DNA of 13,302 nt from Desulfofustis sp. (GCA_029287755.1 JARFQM010000118.1:1-13302), one strand, 5' to 3'; counted from the stretch's first letter, positions 1 through 8,490 are shown. The notes: a model not told the origin generated them from the sequence alone. Program-made: numbers and translations.

Positions 1-547
1 CCAATATGGGGCTCAATTCTTTGATCATATCAACGTAAATTAATCCGATGAAGTAACACTGTATAAAACCAGAGGTTGTGAAAACTGTAATTAGAGAGGC
101 TAAAAAGGCAGGCAGGGGTTATATGAATAATTGGTTGCCAATCAAAAGATCAAAAGCCATATCATGTATCGGCATCAAGTGGAGACCATTAACCTCGAAG
201 CTATTGAAAGCGTCATGACCGAGCTGCTCCAGGAAGGAATACAGCAGATATTTAACGGTACAACCGATAGTAAGCAAGTCATGAGTACTTGCCTGATCTA
301 ACAATTTGCGCCAGGAAGGGCGTTCTGCCCGGCACACGGAATCTAAACGGCAATAAGCTTCAATTGATCAGCCCGCCGCAACGGTTTCATTAACCAGTTA
401 AGTTTTGCGGGCCATTTTGCCTATCAAGAAAAATACACTTGTTTCCGGTATGTTTCCCCAGGTATAGAAGACCCGGATAAGAAAAGCTGCATTTCATGCT
501 GTTCATACTAATTGACATTCACTGAAGGCTTGATACACAATTAATTT
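1..547. other. Region without a supported gene
   Basis: I see no convincing coding sequence in these 547 bases. A 72-codon minus-strand reading frame (119-337) and an interrupted plus-strand reading of about 55 codons (about 134-300, with residues such as NLEAIESVMTELLQEG) both lack a ribosome binding site and a recognisable domain. The plus-strand reading has the feel of an eroded gene, but I cannot name a family. A weak inverted repeat (GCCCGC at 371-376 and GCGGGC at 407-412, loop 30 nt) has no T tract and is not called a terminator. The last 40 bases carry the candidate promoter of the downstream regulator. Confidence 0.5.
512..539 (+). promoter_or_regulatory. Possible sigma-70 promoter of the sigma-54 activator gene
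   Basis: A perfect -35 hexamer TTGACA (512-517) is followed after 16 bases by TACACA (534-539), a weak -10 box that matches the consensus at three of six positions. Transcription would then begin within a few bases of the ATG at 548, giving an almost leaderless message. That would fit the absence of a Shine-Dalgarno sequence in front of that start. Only the -35 element is strong, so the call is tentative. Confidence 0.25.
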
Positions 548-2014
548 ATGATGGAGAAAATAGCACTTGAGCCTGAGGATAGAGACTATTTCAGAAACCT
601 CACAGAATTTGCTTTTCGCAACCCTTACGAAAAAGAATCTCTGATTCTTGCATTCAGGGTGGCAGGAGGAAAGTATCCCGCTGGTGAGCAATTGAGAAAT
701 AGGGTTTATGAAACAATAAAAAAAAGAATTAGAAAGGTCACATTACACGGAAAATTAACCTGGAAACATTTCTCGGGAGAAGACCGGTACCTGATCCGTC
801 ATGCCCTCATGCACGAATCATATTATCGCTGTTTCTCCAAATTTGATGAACTGATTTTAAAGCAAATCAAAGAGGATCTTTTCGACCATCCTGTTTCATT
901 TGCCGAAGAAATTTTATCATTGATGCGAAGCAGAGGTTTCAGCGCCGATGATTCGCTGCGATATTTTGGTTTGTTCTACCAACTGCGCCGCGCCTGGTAT
1001 TTTATCAATCACGGGCTGCTTGGTCAGAGTGAGTCCATGCAAACATTGCGCTCCCATTTATGGCGCAGCCTCTTTACTTCATTTCCAGCTGTCTATGAAA
1101 TGGTGATGTGGGACCGTATGGAGGACTTTTCCACTTTTCTGGTAGGCGAGACTGGCACGGGAAAAGGGACTGCGGCTAAAGCAATCGGCCGTTCCGGGTT
1201 CATTCCTTTTAATGAAAAGACACAAAATTTCAGCGAGAATTTTAAACAAAATTTAATCGAGATAAACCTGTCACAATACCCCGAATCCTTGATTGAGTCC
1301 GAATTGTTCGGACACAGAAAAGGCGCTTTTACCGGTGCAGTAGAGGACCATGAGGGTATCTTCGCTCTTTGCAGTCCCCATGGCTCGATTTTTTTGGATG
1401 AAATAGGTGAAGTATCTGTCCCGATACAGATCAAGCTTCTGAAAGTGCTTGAAGAACGTATTTTTTCTCCAGTCGGCGGACACAGCAAGCTCCATTTTAA
1501 TGGAAGAATCGTTACCGCAACAAACAAATCCCTGACAGAGCTGGATCACAAGAAGACCTTTCGGGAAGATTTTTACTATCGTCTCTGCTCCAACATCGTG
1601 CATGTGCCGACTCTCCGTCAGCAAATCTATGAAGATCCGTCCACCCTCGAGACTCTGCTTGAACATACCATTTTGAGGATTGCCGGCGAACCCGTCCCGC
1701 ACTTATTGGCTGTAGTCATGACCACCCTGGAGGGAGAAGTCGGGCTGGATTATCAGTGGCCGGGCAACGTTCGTGAGCTGGAGCAAGCGGTACGAAGTAT
1801 TCTGCTCACCTTGCATTACAACAATAACAACAGCTATGAAGTTGATGGTACAAACAAACTGCATCTCGCCATCGAAAGAGAATCTGTGAGCGCCCAGGAA
1901 CTTGTCGCACTGTATTGCTCTCTCTTGTACAGAAAATATGGTACCTACGAAAAAGTGGCAAAAATCACAAACCTTGACCCCCGCACGATAAAAAAACATA
2001 TACAAAGTCAATGA
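548..2014 (+). CDS. Sigma-54-dependent transcriptional activator (bEBP) with an uncharacterised N-terminal region
   Basis: The 488-residue protein carries a full AAA+ domain of the NtrC class, which uses ATP hydrolysis to open promoters held by sigma-54 RNA polymerase. Visible motifs are Walker A GETGTGKG (200-207), the sigma-54 contact loop GAFTGA (259-264), Walker B IFLDEIG (281-287), the arginine finger region FREDFYYRL (338-346) and sensor II WPGNVRE (404-410). The C-terminal 25 residues (GTYEKVAKITNLDPRTIKKH) form a Fis-type helix-turn-helix for DNA binding. The first 180 residues are not a response-regulator receiver, PAS or GAF domain that I can recognise. They are rich in charged and aromatic residues and probably form the sensory or regulatory part. 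No histidine kinase lies nearby, so the signal is unknown. Starts at 548 and 551 are both possible, and neither has a clear Shine-Dalgarno sequence. I saw no -24/-12 sigma-54 promoter in the window, so its target is probably elsewhere. Confidence 0.9.
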   Translation: MMEKIALEPEDRDYFRNLTEFAFRNPYEKESLILAFRVAGGKYPAGEQLRNRVYETIKKRIRKVTLHGKLTWKHFSGEDRYLIRHALMHESYYRCFSKFDELILKQIKEDLFDHPVSFAEEILSLMRSRGFSADDSLRYFGLFYQLRRAWYFINHGLLGQSESMQTLRSHLWRSLFTSFPAVYEMVMWDRMEDFSTFLVGETGTGKGTAAKAIGRSGFIPFNEKTQNFSENFKQNLIEINLSQYPESLIESELFGHRKGAFTGAVEDHEGIFALCSPHGSIFLDEIGEVSVPIQIKLLKVLEERIFSPVGGHSKLHFNGRIVTATNKSLTELDHKKTFREDFYYRLCSNIVHVPTLRQQIYEDPSTLETLLEHTILRIAGEPVPHLLAVVMTTLEGEVGLDYQWPGNVRELEQAVRSILLTLHYNNNNSYEVDGTNKLHLAIERESVSAQELVALYCSLLYRKYGTYEKVAKITNLDPRTIKKHIQSQ

Positions 2015-2226
2015 TGTAAGTAAAAAATATCTCTTCCGGTCAGCCTGGCCTCTCTCCGTTTACCGTGAAACCCAGTGTTGGTCATAGGTTTGCATCACGC
2101 CATAAAGGCAAAGATTATCAGAAAAATTAGTAGGATATTCGGCGGCCCTGTTCCCAAACGCTCATCCGTTCTTAAGGTAAAACAGTCTCCCTCTCAAATC
2201 TGTTAAACTCTCGGTGAGGTTCTTTG

Positions 2227-2304
2227 GTGCAAAACAGCAGAGCTGTAATTGTCGGAACGGGACTGGTGGGAATGAGTTACGTCTAGGCCCTGGTACATTA
2301 AGGT
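2227..2304 (+). pseudogene. Remnant of the 5' end of an L-lactate (or malate) dehydrogenase-like gene
   Basis: From a GTG at 2227 the sequence reads VQNSRAVIVGTGLVGMSYV, then a TAG stop, ALVH, a TAA stop and G. This follows the start of the L-lactate dehydrogenase Rossmann fold (typically xVAIVGTGxVGSSYAFALxxQG), including the NAD-binding GTGLVG. The stops at 2284-2286 and 2299-2301 fall where Phe and Gln normally stand; the second is one C-to-T change from CAA. A GGTGAGG ribosome binding site (2214-2220) still precedes the start. After 2304 the match is lost, so about 90 percent of the gene is missing. The rest of the 2015-2435 gap holds nothing I can identify. The alignment is from memory of the family and is short. 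Confidence 0.5.
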
Positions 2305-2435
2305 GGAGAGAATTTATGAACGCTTCGGATCTTCAGCGCTGCCGCGCTATCTGGTATATGCCTTGCCGCCCCTTCAAACTCTATTGCACGTATCTTTGTA
2401 GGACCTTACTCCAGAGAGGAGGGAACTGAGAAACG

Positions 2436-4019
2436 GTGGAATCTTCCAGCAGCCACACTTCACCCGCTAACTGGCCGCGGCGCGTCTGGCGATGGTTTCG
2501 TGATGATTTCCTCGGTATCGTCCGGGAAATGCGCTGGAGCTATGTCCCGCCTCTGATGGTCTACCTGGCGGCCGGAATTTCTGGCTTTACCGGAATTATT
2601 GAAAGTTTCTATGTCAAGGATGAACTTGGACTCTCGGCCGAATTTCTGGCCGGGTTGGGATTCTGGGTAGGATTGCCGTGGGCCCTCAAAATGCCCCTGG
2701 GACATCTGGTCGACCTGTTCTGGCGGCATAAGGCCCTGTTCGTCTATCTCGGTGCCGCGCTCATGGCCGCGAGTCTGCTTATTATGATCGGGCTTACCGG
2801 CCAGCCGGCAGCAATGACCGAGTTTCTGAGAGCGGAACACTGGTACATTATCGCCAGCCTGCTGTCACCGGTAGGATTTGTGCTTCAGGACGTGGTAGCC
2901 GATGCCATGACGATTGAGGCCGTGCCGACCCATGACGAGGATGGCGAGGAGATAGCAGAGGCGGAGATCAAGCGCATGCACATCACCATGCAGACGCTTG
3001 GCCGCATCGCTATTATCGGGGGCAGTGCCTTGGTCGCCGGTCTCGGAGGGTGGCTGGCGATGACGCTTTCCTATCAGGTCATGTATCAGTATGCCCTGAT
3101 CATTCCGGTCATCTCGATTCTGGGAGTTTCCCTCGGCTCCATCTCTCAACGTGTGCGTCTGCGCCGCCTCCGTCAGCAAGGCGTCGATCTGCCGGAAATG
3201 GCCGGCAGAGACGATGGGCTTTCCCCAAACTGGTATATTCTAGGCGGCAGCGGCGCCTTTATTGTTTTGAGCCTATTGCTTGGACTTTCCGATATGGTTC
3301 TCAAAAAAGAGGCCATTTTCCTCGGTTCACTCGGCGTAATTGGTTACCTGATGCATATCATGCTCAGGGACCTTGACCGGGAGAAGCGCCGTGAGATCGT
3401 CGGGATCGCCATTATTGTCTTCGTCTTTCGGGCAATGCCCGGATTTGGTGCAGGTGCCAGCTGGTGGCAAATTGACGTGCTCGGGTTTGACGAGGCTTTT
3501 TTCGGCACCCTTCGACAAATTTCCTCGCTGCTGGTAATCGTCGGCCTGTTCGCTCTGCGGAGTTGGATGAGCCGGCACCCGATACCGTATCTTATTGTCT
3601 TCCTGTCTGTCTACAGCACCGTGATGCTGCTTCCCTATATCGGCATGTTCTATGGCCTCCACGAGTGGACGACCGAACATCTGGGCTTCGGTGCCCGCAC
3701 TATTGCCATCATCGATACCATGGCCGATTCACCGCTGGGACAGGTGGCGATGGTGCCGATGCTTGCCTGGATTGCCAGAGAGGCTCCCGCTCGGCAGAAG
3801 GCGACCTACTTCGCCGTTATGGCGGCCTTCACCAATCTTGCCTTGTCGGCATCCCAACTGGGTACGGCCTATGTGAACAAACTGTTTATAATAGAACGGG
3901 GTGATTACAGCCACCTCGGCAGTCTGTTCATTACCGTGGCCCTTATCGGCCTTGTGCTGCCAATTGCCACTGTTCTAATCGTCAATGCACTGAAACCGAA
4001 AGGGGTGGAACAGACCTGA
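2436..4019 (+). CDS. Major facilitator superfamily permease, BT1 (folate/biopterin transporter)-like
   Basis: A 527-residue polytopic inner membrane protein with roughly 12 hydrophobic segments. The N half shows the BT1-type pattern: SGFTGIIESFYVKDELG (49-65), then LPWALKMPLGHLVDLFWRHK (80-99), corresponding to the family's P-xxK-P-xxG-xxSD loop. DVVADAMTIE (152-161) corresponds to the D-xxADA-xxVE signature. The C half has ATYFAVMAAFTNLALSASQLG (456-476), also typical. An acidic cytoplasmic loop (about 165-180, DEDGEEIAEAE) precedes segment 5. BT1 proteins carry folates and pterins in Leishmania, plants and cyanobacteria; the substrate here cannot be read from sequence. The start is GTG (2436), with AGGAGGG at 2417-2423 twelve bases upstream, a slightly long spacing. 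There is no co-directional partner close enough to suggest an operon. Confidence 0.8.
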   Translation: MESSSSHTSPANWPRRVWRWFRDDFLGIVREMRWSYVPPLMVYLAAGISGFTGIIESFYVKDELGLSAEFLAGLGFWVGLPWALKMPLGHLVDLFWRHKALFVYLGAALMAASLLIMIGLTGQPAAMTEFLRAEHWYIIASLLSPVGFVLQDVVADAMTIEAVPTHDEDGEEIAEAEIKRMHITMQTLGRIAIIGGSALVAGLGGWLAMTLSYQVMYQYALIIPVISILGVSLGSISQRVRLRRLRQQGVDLPEMAGRDDGLSPNWYILGGSGAFIVLSLLLGLSDMVLKKEAIFLGSLGVIGYLMHIMLRDLDREKRREIVGIAIIVFVFRAMPGFGAGASWWQIDVLGFDEAFFGTLRQISSLLVIVGLFALRSWMSRHPIPYLIVFLSVYSTVMLLPYIGMFYGLHEWTTEHLGFGARTIAIIDTMADSPLGQVAMVPMLAWIAREAPARQKATYFAVMAAFTNLALSASQLGTAYVNKLFIIERGDYSHLGSLFITVALIGLVLPIATVLIVNALKPKGVEQT

Positions 4020-4575
4020 GTCTGAGCAGGTAAGGGGAGGGAAACTTTCTGCAGCGGGGCAAGGAGAATTCATATTAAAAGAACGGCGATACAGGAACAG
4101 ACAAATCCCGCAAAGAGGCATCTTCAGTAACGGTTCTCTATATTTTCCCCTGATGATTTGGGTCTTGCCACTTACTCAATCAATTAAGCCGCTTCTCAGC
4201 CCACCACACGTCTTTTGGCCGGGACCTACTTGGTGAAAGGACAAGAATCTTGCTGCATCGTTTAGCAGCAGCGCTTATGGTTGTGCAATACAGGGTAGGA
4301 AAAGGCTCCACACACACATATTGATTCACCCAGGCAGAAACGGACTAAGATCGGGCTGCGGATCCAATAAATTACCGCTACCAGTCCAGAAGCCCGGGAA
4401 GATAAGAAAAATGCTCTTGAGCGTGCGTCGGAAGCAATGAATACAGCGCTGGGATAAGCCGGTCCAGCCTCAGTGGGGAAGGTCTGTGGCCGGATACTTA
4501 ATGGATAAATCCGGAAGCGCCGCAAATTTGCTCAACCGATAACCAGAAAAACCTTTGCCTATTGGGGAACAGCTG
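4020..4575. other. Long intergenic stretch, probably eroded coding DNA
   Basis: No intact gene is supported here. Signs of old coding sequence remain. An AAGGAG motif (about 4062-4067) is followed by an 18-codon frame without a usual start. A plus-strand reading around 4320-4457 gives fragments such as SPEAREDKKNALERASEAMN, broken by several stops. I cannot assign either to a family. A small inverted repeat (TGCTGC 4251-4256, GCAGCA 4265-4270) has no T run, so it is not called a terminator for the permease gene. Confidence 0.4.
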
Positions 4576-5706
4576 ATGCAAGAACCGAGCTTTACCATCG
4601 GTATTGAAGAAGAGTATAAATTAGTCGATCGTAATACCAGAGACCTCATAAGTGAGGTGCCGGAGACCTTGCTCCCTAAATGCAGAGTTCGTTTGGAGGG
4701 GCAGGTTGCACCCGAGTTTCTTCAATGCCAGATCGAAGTGGGCACCAAGGTCTGTGAGAGCCTCGATGGTGCAAGATCGGAATTAGCATATCTTCGCCGC
4801 ACGGTAGCGGAAGTTGCCGCCGAATACGGACTTGCCATTATCGCCGCTTCTACTCATCCATTCGGCAGGCCCAGCCAGGTGGAGCACACGCCGAAAGAAC
4901 GCTATGACCAACTTGCCGACGATCTGCAAGAAGTGGTCCGACAACTGGTGATTAGCGGGATGCACATTCATGTCGGGATAGAAGATAACGATTTACGCAC
5001 TGACCTGATGGGCCAGGTCTCCTATATACTTCCGCACATTTTAGCCCTCACCACCTCGTCTCCATTTTGGAGAGGCCGTGATACCGGACTCAAATCTTAT
5101 CGCATTGCCATCTGGAACGGTATGCCCAGAACCGGTATTCCCGAATATTTCGACAGTTTCGGGGAGTATCAACGCCATATTGATATTCTAGTAAATGCAG
5201 GGGTAATCGAGGATGCCACCAAGGTTTGGTGGGATATTCGCCCCAGTGACCGGTATCCAACCCTGGAAATGCGTATTTCTGATGTCTGCACCCGCCTTGA
5301 TGACGCCATCACCGTAGCAGCATTTTACCTCTGCTGGCTGAGAATGCTTTATCGACTCAGGCGGAGCAATCAACGCTGGCGGCGCTACAATAATTTTTTG
5401 ATCAATGAGAACCGCTGGCGAGCCCACCGTTATGGTCTCGATGAAGGATTGCTTGATTTCGGCCTGGGAGAAGTCGTTCCATTCAGAGATCTGATGGATG
5501 AGGCTGTAGAATTAATCCAAAAGGATGCCGAATATTTCGACTGTGTCGATGAAATTAATCACATCCATGCGATTATTGAAAATGGTACGAGTGCTCATCG
5601 GCAGGTTGATACCTATGCGAAGGCTGTCAGCTCGGGCAAGGACCCTGAGGAAGCATTGTGTATGGTGGTGGATCAGCTGATTGAAGAAACACTGATCGGC
5701 ACCTGA
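4576..5706 (+). CDS. Carboxylate-amine ligase of the GCS2 family (YbdK-type, glutamate-cysteine ligase-like)
   Basis: A 376-residue protein close to the usual length of the YbdK/GCS2 family. These ATP-dependent enzymes share the glutamine synthetase-like fold of glutamate-cysteine ligase and join a carboxylate to an amine; E. coli YbdK has weak glutamate-cysteine ligase activity. Visible features are the N-terminal TIGIEEEY (7-14; acidic metal/ATP site), ECQIEVGT-like CQIEVGTKVC (51-60), the MHIHVGI core (129-135) and the YPTLEMRISD strand (227-236). The ATG at 4576 is preferred because GGGGAA (4564-4569) lies seven bases upstream. A TTG at 4555 would add seven residues but has no ribosome binding site. 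Whether it makes gamma-glutamylcysteine cannot be decided. There is no gshB nearby, and it converges on the ilv operon. Confidence 0.88.
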   Translation: MQEPSFTIGIEEEYKLVDRNTRDLISEVPETLLPKCRVRLEGQVAPEFLQCQIEVGTKVCESLDGARSELAYLRRTVAEVAAEYGLAIIAASTHPFGRPSQVEHTPKERYDQLADDLQEVVRQLVISGMHIHVGIEDNDLRTDLMGQVSYILPHILALTTSSPFWRGRDTGLKSYRIAIWNGMPRTGIPEYFDSFGEYQRHIDILVNAGVIEDATKVWWDIRPSDRYPTLEMRISDVCTRLDDAITVAAFYLCWLRMLYRLRRSNQRWRRYNNFLINENRWRAHRYGLDEGLLDFGLGEVVPFRDLMDEAVELIQKDAEYFDCVDEINHIHAIIENGTSAHRQVDTYAKAVSSGKDPEEALCMVVDQLIEETLIGT

Positions 5707-5725
5707 ATTTCATACACTGTGGCAC

Positions 5726-5742
5726 TTCAGATGAAATCTGAA
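5726..5742. terminator. Perfect hairpin between convergent genes
   Basis: TTCAGAT-GAA-ATCTGAA forms a 7-bp stem with a three-base loop, 20 bases beyond the stop of the ligase gene. An outer pair, GGCAC (5721-5725) and GTGCC (5756-5760), can extend it. No real T tract follows on either strand, so termination is likely from position but not shown by sequence. Confidence 0.4.
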
Positions 5743-5791
5743 ATAAAATATCTTCGTGCCGAGACACCTCCACAATATCAGAAATGGCACT

Positions 5792-5814
5792 GGCGATAGA
5801 AAATGGCTATTGCC
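5792..5814 (-). terminator. Hairpin at the end of the ilvB-ilvN operon
   Basis: GGCGATAG and CTATTGCC form an 8-bp stem (one G-T pair) with a 7-nt loop, 22 bases downstream of the ilvN stop in the direction of its transcription. The following bases on the minus strand (AGTGCCATTTCTG) are only mildly T-rich, so this may be an RNA-stabilising 3' hairpin rather than a strong intrinsic terminator. Confidence 0.35.
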
Positions 5815-5836
5815 GGCATTCGTAATGTATCCGTCT

Positions 5837-6307
5837 TTATTTCTCCATCGCAGCCACACCGGTGCGGGCGATCTCAATGATATTTTCTCTGCCGACCTCA
5901 TCGAGAAAGGTGTCGATCTGTACTGTTGAGCCGGCTATCTGGACGATTTGAACATCTTTCCCTTTCTTCTCGAGTATTTCAAAATTATAGCGTCCGTTAA
6001 AGGCGGTGAGATGCTCACGGTCAACTTCGAGTTTGACGATTGCGGCCTCCCGCCAGTAGCTTTTTTGGGTATCAAGCTCTTTGGCGGAGATCACCTCGGT
6101 AAATTTCTCCAGCTGTTTAATTACCTGGGTGACCTTGGCGATATCGTCTTCCTGCAGGGTGATGGTCATCCTGCTTATACCCGGAACTCGCGAGCTGCAG
6201 ACCGTCAGGGTGTCAACGTTATACATCTTTTTCCTGATCAGCATCGACACTTTGTTGAGAACACCTGGACGGTCGAGCATAAATGCTAAAATGGCTCTTC
6301 TCTTCAT
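5837..6307 (-). CDS. ilvN: Acetolactate synthase regulatory (small) subunit
   Basis: A 156-residue regulatory subunit of acetohydroxyacid synthase, the first common enzyme of valine, leucine and isoleucine synthesis. An N-terminal ACT domain covers about residues 3-75 (RPGVLNKVSMLIRKKMYNVD, residues 13-32, is its typical first loop and helix; effector valine binds at ACT dimer interfaces in this family). The C-terminal domain covers about 80-156. The length matches the roughly 160-residue class of IlvH/IlvN. Its ATG overlaps the ilvB stop by four bases (ATGA), so translation is probably coupled and the subunits are made together. The symbol ilvH would be equally acceptable. No ilvC follows; the operon ends here against a convergent gene. 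Confidence 0.93.
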   Translation of the reverse strand: MKRRAILAFMLDRPGVLNKVSMLIRKKMYNVDTLTVCSSRVPGISRMTITLQEDDIAKVTQVIKQLEKFTEVISAKELDTQKSYWREAAIVKLEVDREHLTAFNGRYNFEILEKKGKDVQIVQIAGSTVQIDTFLDEVGRENIIEIARTGVAAMEK

Positions 6308-8076
6308 GATTTGCTTACCTTCCTTTTCTTCTTTGATGCTGATTTTTCTTTGGGTGGCCGAGTTACGATCATATCATTGAAACCGCCGCCTGAGGGAATC
6401 ATGGGCAAAATGACCTCTGTCGGGTCACAGACAAATTCGATAAGTATCGGCCCTTTCTGCTTGATAGCCTTCTTCAGTGCCGGCGCGATGTCTTTTACTT
6501 CTTCCACCTTGAGATAGGGAATCTTATATGCCTGGGCGATGAATCCGTAATCCGGGTTCTGCATGGGTGTTCCGCTGTAGCGTCCATCGAAAAACAGTGT
6601 CTGCCACTGCCTGACCATGCCGAGGTAGCCATTGTTGAAGAGAAGCATCTTGATGTCAATATCATGCTCCATGACGGTTCCAAGCTCCTGGATATTCATC
6701 TGAAAACCGCCATCGCCGCTTATCGACCAGACCCTTTCCCGGGGACGGGCGAGTTTAACCCCAATCGCCATGGGCAGAGAGCACCCCATCGTGCCCGCTC
6801 CACCCGACGAGAACCAGCTGTTTTCCGTCTGGTAGCTATAAAATCGTGCGGCCATCATCTGGTGCTGACCCACATCAGGGACAATGAGATCTTTACCTTT
6901 CGTCAGCTTGGACAGACGATCGACGATCGTTTTCATGAGCAATTTACCGGTATCCCCGATCCCGGCATCAATCTCGGCCTGCAGCTCTTTTTTCATCACC
7001 TTGCGGTGTTCATCGATCTGCTTGAACCAGCGGCGCCGGGGTTTGTAGGTGAGGAGCGGGTCGTCCACCAGGACACGCAGAGTCCTGAGAACATCAGCAT
7101 TGATAGCCACAGAGGTTGCGACGTTTTTATCGATTTCCGAGGGATCGATCTCCACATGGATGACATCGGCATTGGCGGCATACTCATTCAGCTTGCCGGT
7201 AACCCGGTCGTCGAACCTCATGCCAAAGGCGATGAGCAGGTCCGCTTCCATGACCGCTTTATTTGCTTCAACGGTGCCGTGCATTCCCATCATTCCCAGA
7301 CTCAACGGGTGATCGGAGGGCAGGGCGGAAAGCCCGTGCATGGTGAAGGCTATGGGTATATTCACCTTTTCCGCAAACTGTTGCAGCAGTTTCCCTGCAT
7401 TGCTGTTTATCACGCCGTGACCACAGAAAATCAGCGGCCTCACGCTCTTGTTGATCATCTTGATGGCCCGGTCCAGTGGTTCCCTGTCCGGCGTGGGGTG
7501 ATAGAGATACCCGGGTAAGACGGGTCTATAACCCTTGACATCGAAGCGGTACTGGGGAGATACGGACTCATTCTGTACGTCTTTCGGGATATCGACCAAA
7601 ACCGGCCCCCCCCGGCCAGTGGTAGCCACATAATGCGCTTCATGGATGGTTGACTCAATCTCATCGGCATGCAGCGGCATGTAGGTCTGCTTGCAAATGG
7701 GCATCATCACCCCGACAACGTCACTCTCCTGGAAGGCATCGGTGGCGATCACGCCGGTGGCGACCTGCCCCGTCACTATCAACATCGGCACCGAGTCCAT
7801 GTGGGCATCGGCCACGCCTGTAGTCAGGTTCATTGCCCCCGGTCCGGAGGTGGCCATACAGGCCCCGAGCTGCGGGTTGTCCGTCGAAAGAGACGCTCTC
7901 GATAGACCCTGGGCCATAAAGGTTGCTCCCTGTTCATGACGCGACATGATGAACTGAAAGTCCTTTGTTTTGTCCATTTCATCAAAAACCGGCATGATGG
8001 TCCCGCCGGTGTAGCCAAAAATGTACTTTATGCCTTTTTCTTTAAGCGCAGACAGCAGCTTTTCTTTTCCAGTCAT
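6304..8076 (-). CDS. ilvB: Acetolactate synthase catalytic (large) subunit
   Basis: A 590-residue thiamine diphosphate enzyme that condenses two pyruvates to acetolactate, or pyruvate with 2-ketobutyrate to acetohydroxybutyrate. The N-terminal TPP-binding domain has YTGGTIMPVFDEM (22-34) and the catalytic glutamate in SRHEQGA (E48). The central FAD-binding domain includes FGMRFDDRVTGK (284-295). The C-terminal domain has the TPP/Mg motif GDGG (454-457) ending at NN (481-482), followed by MVRQW (487-491), a region known for herbicide-resistance mutations. The last 20 residues are unusually lysine- and serine-rich (KEKSASKKKRKVSKS), an extension beyond the usual C terminus. The start at 8076 is preceded by AGAGAGAT, a modest ribosome binding site. 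It is the first gene of a two-gene operon with ilvN. Confidence 0.95.
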   Translation of the reverse strand: MTGKEKLLSALKEKGIKYIFGYTGGTIMPVFDEMDKTKDFQFIMSRHEQGATFMAQGLSRASLSTDNPQLGACMATSGPGAMNLTTGVADAHMDSVPMLIVTGQVATGVIATDAFQESDVVGVMMPICKQTYMPLHADEIESTIHEAHYVATTGRGGPVLVDIPKDVQNESVSPQYRFDVKGYRPVLPGYLYHPTPDREPLDRAIKMINKSVRPLIFCGHGVINSNAGKLLQQFAEKVNIPIAFTMHGLSALPSDHPLSLGMMGMHGTVEANKAVMEADLLIAFGMRFDDRVTGKLNEYAANADVIHVEIDPSEIDKNVATSVAINADVLRTLRVLVDDPLLTYKPRRRWFKQIDEHRKVMKKELQAEIDAGIGDTGKLLMKTIVDRLSKLTKGKDLIVPDVGQHQMMAARFYSYQTENSWFSSGGAGTMGCSLPMAIGVKLARPRERVWSISGDGGFQMNIQELGTVMEHDIDIKMLLFNNGYLGMVRQWQTLFFDGRYSGTPMQNPDYGFIAQAYKIPYLKVEEVKDIAPALKKAIKQKGPILIEFVCDPTEVILPMIPSGGGFNDMIVTRPPKEKSASKKKRKVSKS

Positions 8077-8095
8077 TGAGAATCTCTCTGAACGA

Positions 8096-8211
8096 TTAAG
8101 TGTTAATTTTCATAACCGCAAAATATGAATTGCGCGGTGAGTCTGCCTGCTGCTCAGACCTGCGCAAAACAATAATTCCATCCATCTGTTACTGTTCAAA
8201 ATAAAATCATA
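8096..8211 (-). promoter_or_regulatory. Candidate ilvB leader: promoter, branched-chain-rich small ORF and hairpin
   Basis: Ahead of ilvB on the minus strand lies a TATGAT box (8211-8206; its -35 is poor). Next is a 29-codon ORF (8185-8096) beginning MDGIIVLRRS, with Ile, Ile, Val and Leu at codons 4-7, ending 19 bases before the ilvB ATG. A hairpin (8166-8131; TGCGC/GCGCA and GTCTG/CAGAC stems) lies just after these codons. This resembles amino acid-sensing leader peptides of ilv operons. Against it, the ORF has only a weak ribosome binding site, and no T run marks a terminator. An overlapping frame from 8181 reads MELLFCAGL, so the match may be chance. The rest of the 8077-8490 gap is AT-rich and holds no gene I can support. 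Confidence 0.25.
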
Positions 8212-8490
8212 TTGAGAAAAAACTATATGATTTAATGATCCTTTTGGTATTTCATCTAGCCGTTGGCAAATTAGTCGCTCAATATTTATTCGTAACATAT
8301 TGAAGTTAATGCAAAAAAAATAAATTGAAAAGAAAGGGGAAATTTTTCGACAGCAGCTTATTTCTCTATTATTCTGGTTGATCAACGGCAAATTCGAGGC
8401 ACGGGTGAGTCAGGAAAAACTCAAAACTATTGCCAAAGTGGCAACGCCCTGTTGAGCAGACTGTCTCCTTTTTGATAAGCACCTGAACTT

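Noticed and set aside
2214..2429. 71-codon frame before the BT1-like permease
   Set aside because: A different frame of the same DNA carries the dehydrogenase remnant; this one has an improbable cysteine- and arginine-rich composition.
5715..5800. TGGCAC motifs as sigma-54 promoter -24 elements
   Set aside because: None of the TGGCAC occurrences seen in the window is followed at the right spacing by TTGC.
6664..7518. 284-codon plus-strand frame inside ilvB
   Set aside because: It lies wholly opposite a clear ilvB coding sequence, has no domain and no ribosome binding site; it is an antisense shadow.
8110..8391. 93-codon minus-strand frame upstream of ilvB
   Set aside because: No ribosome binding site, no domain, and AT-rich composition typical of spacer DNA; only the leader hypothesis in another frame was kept.
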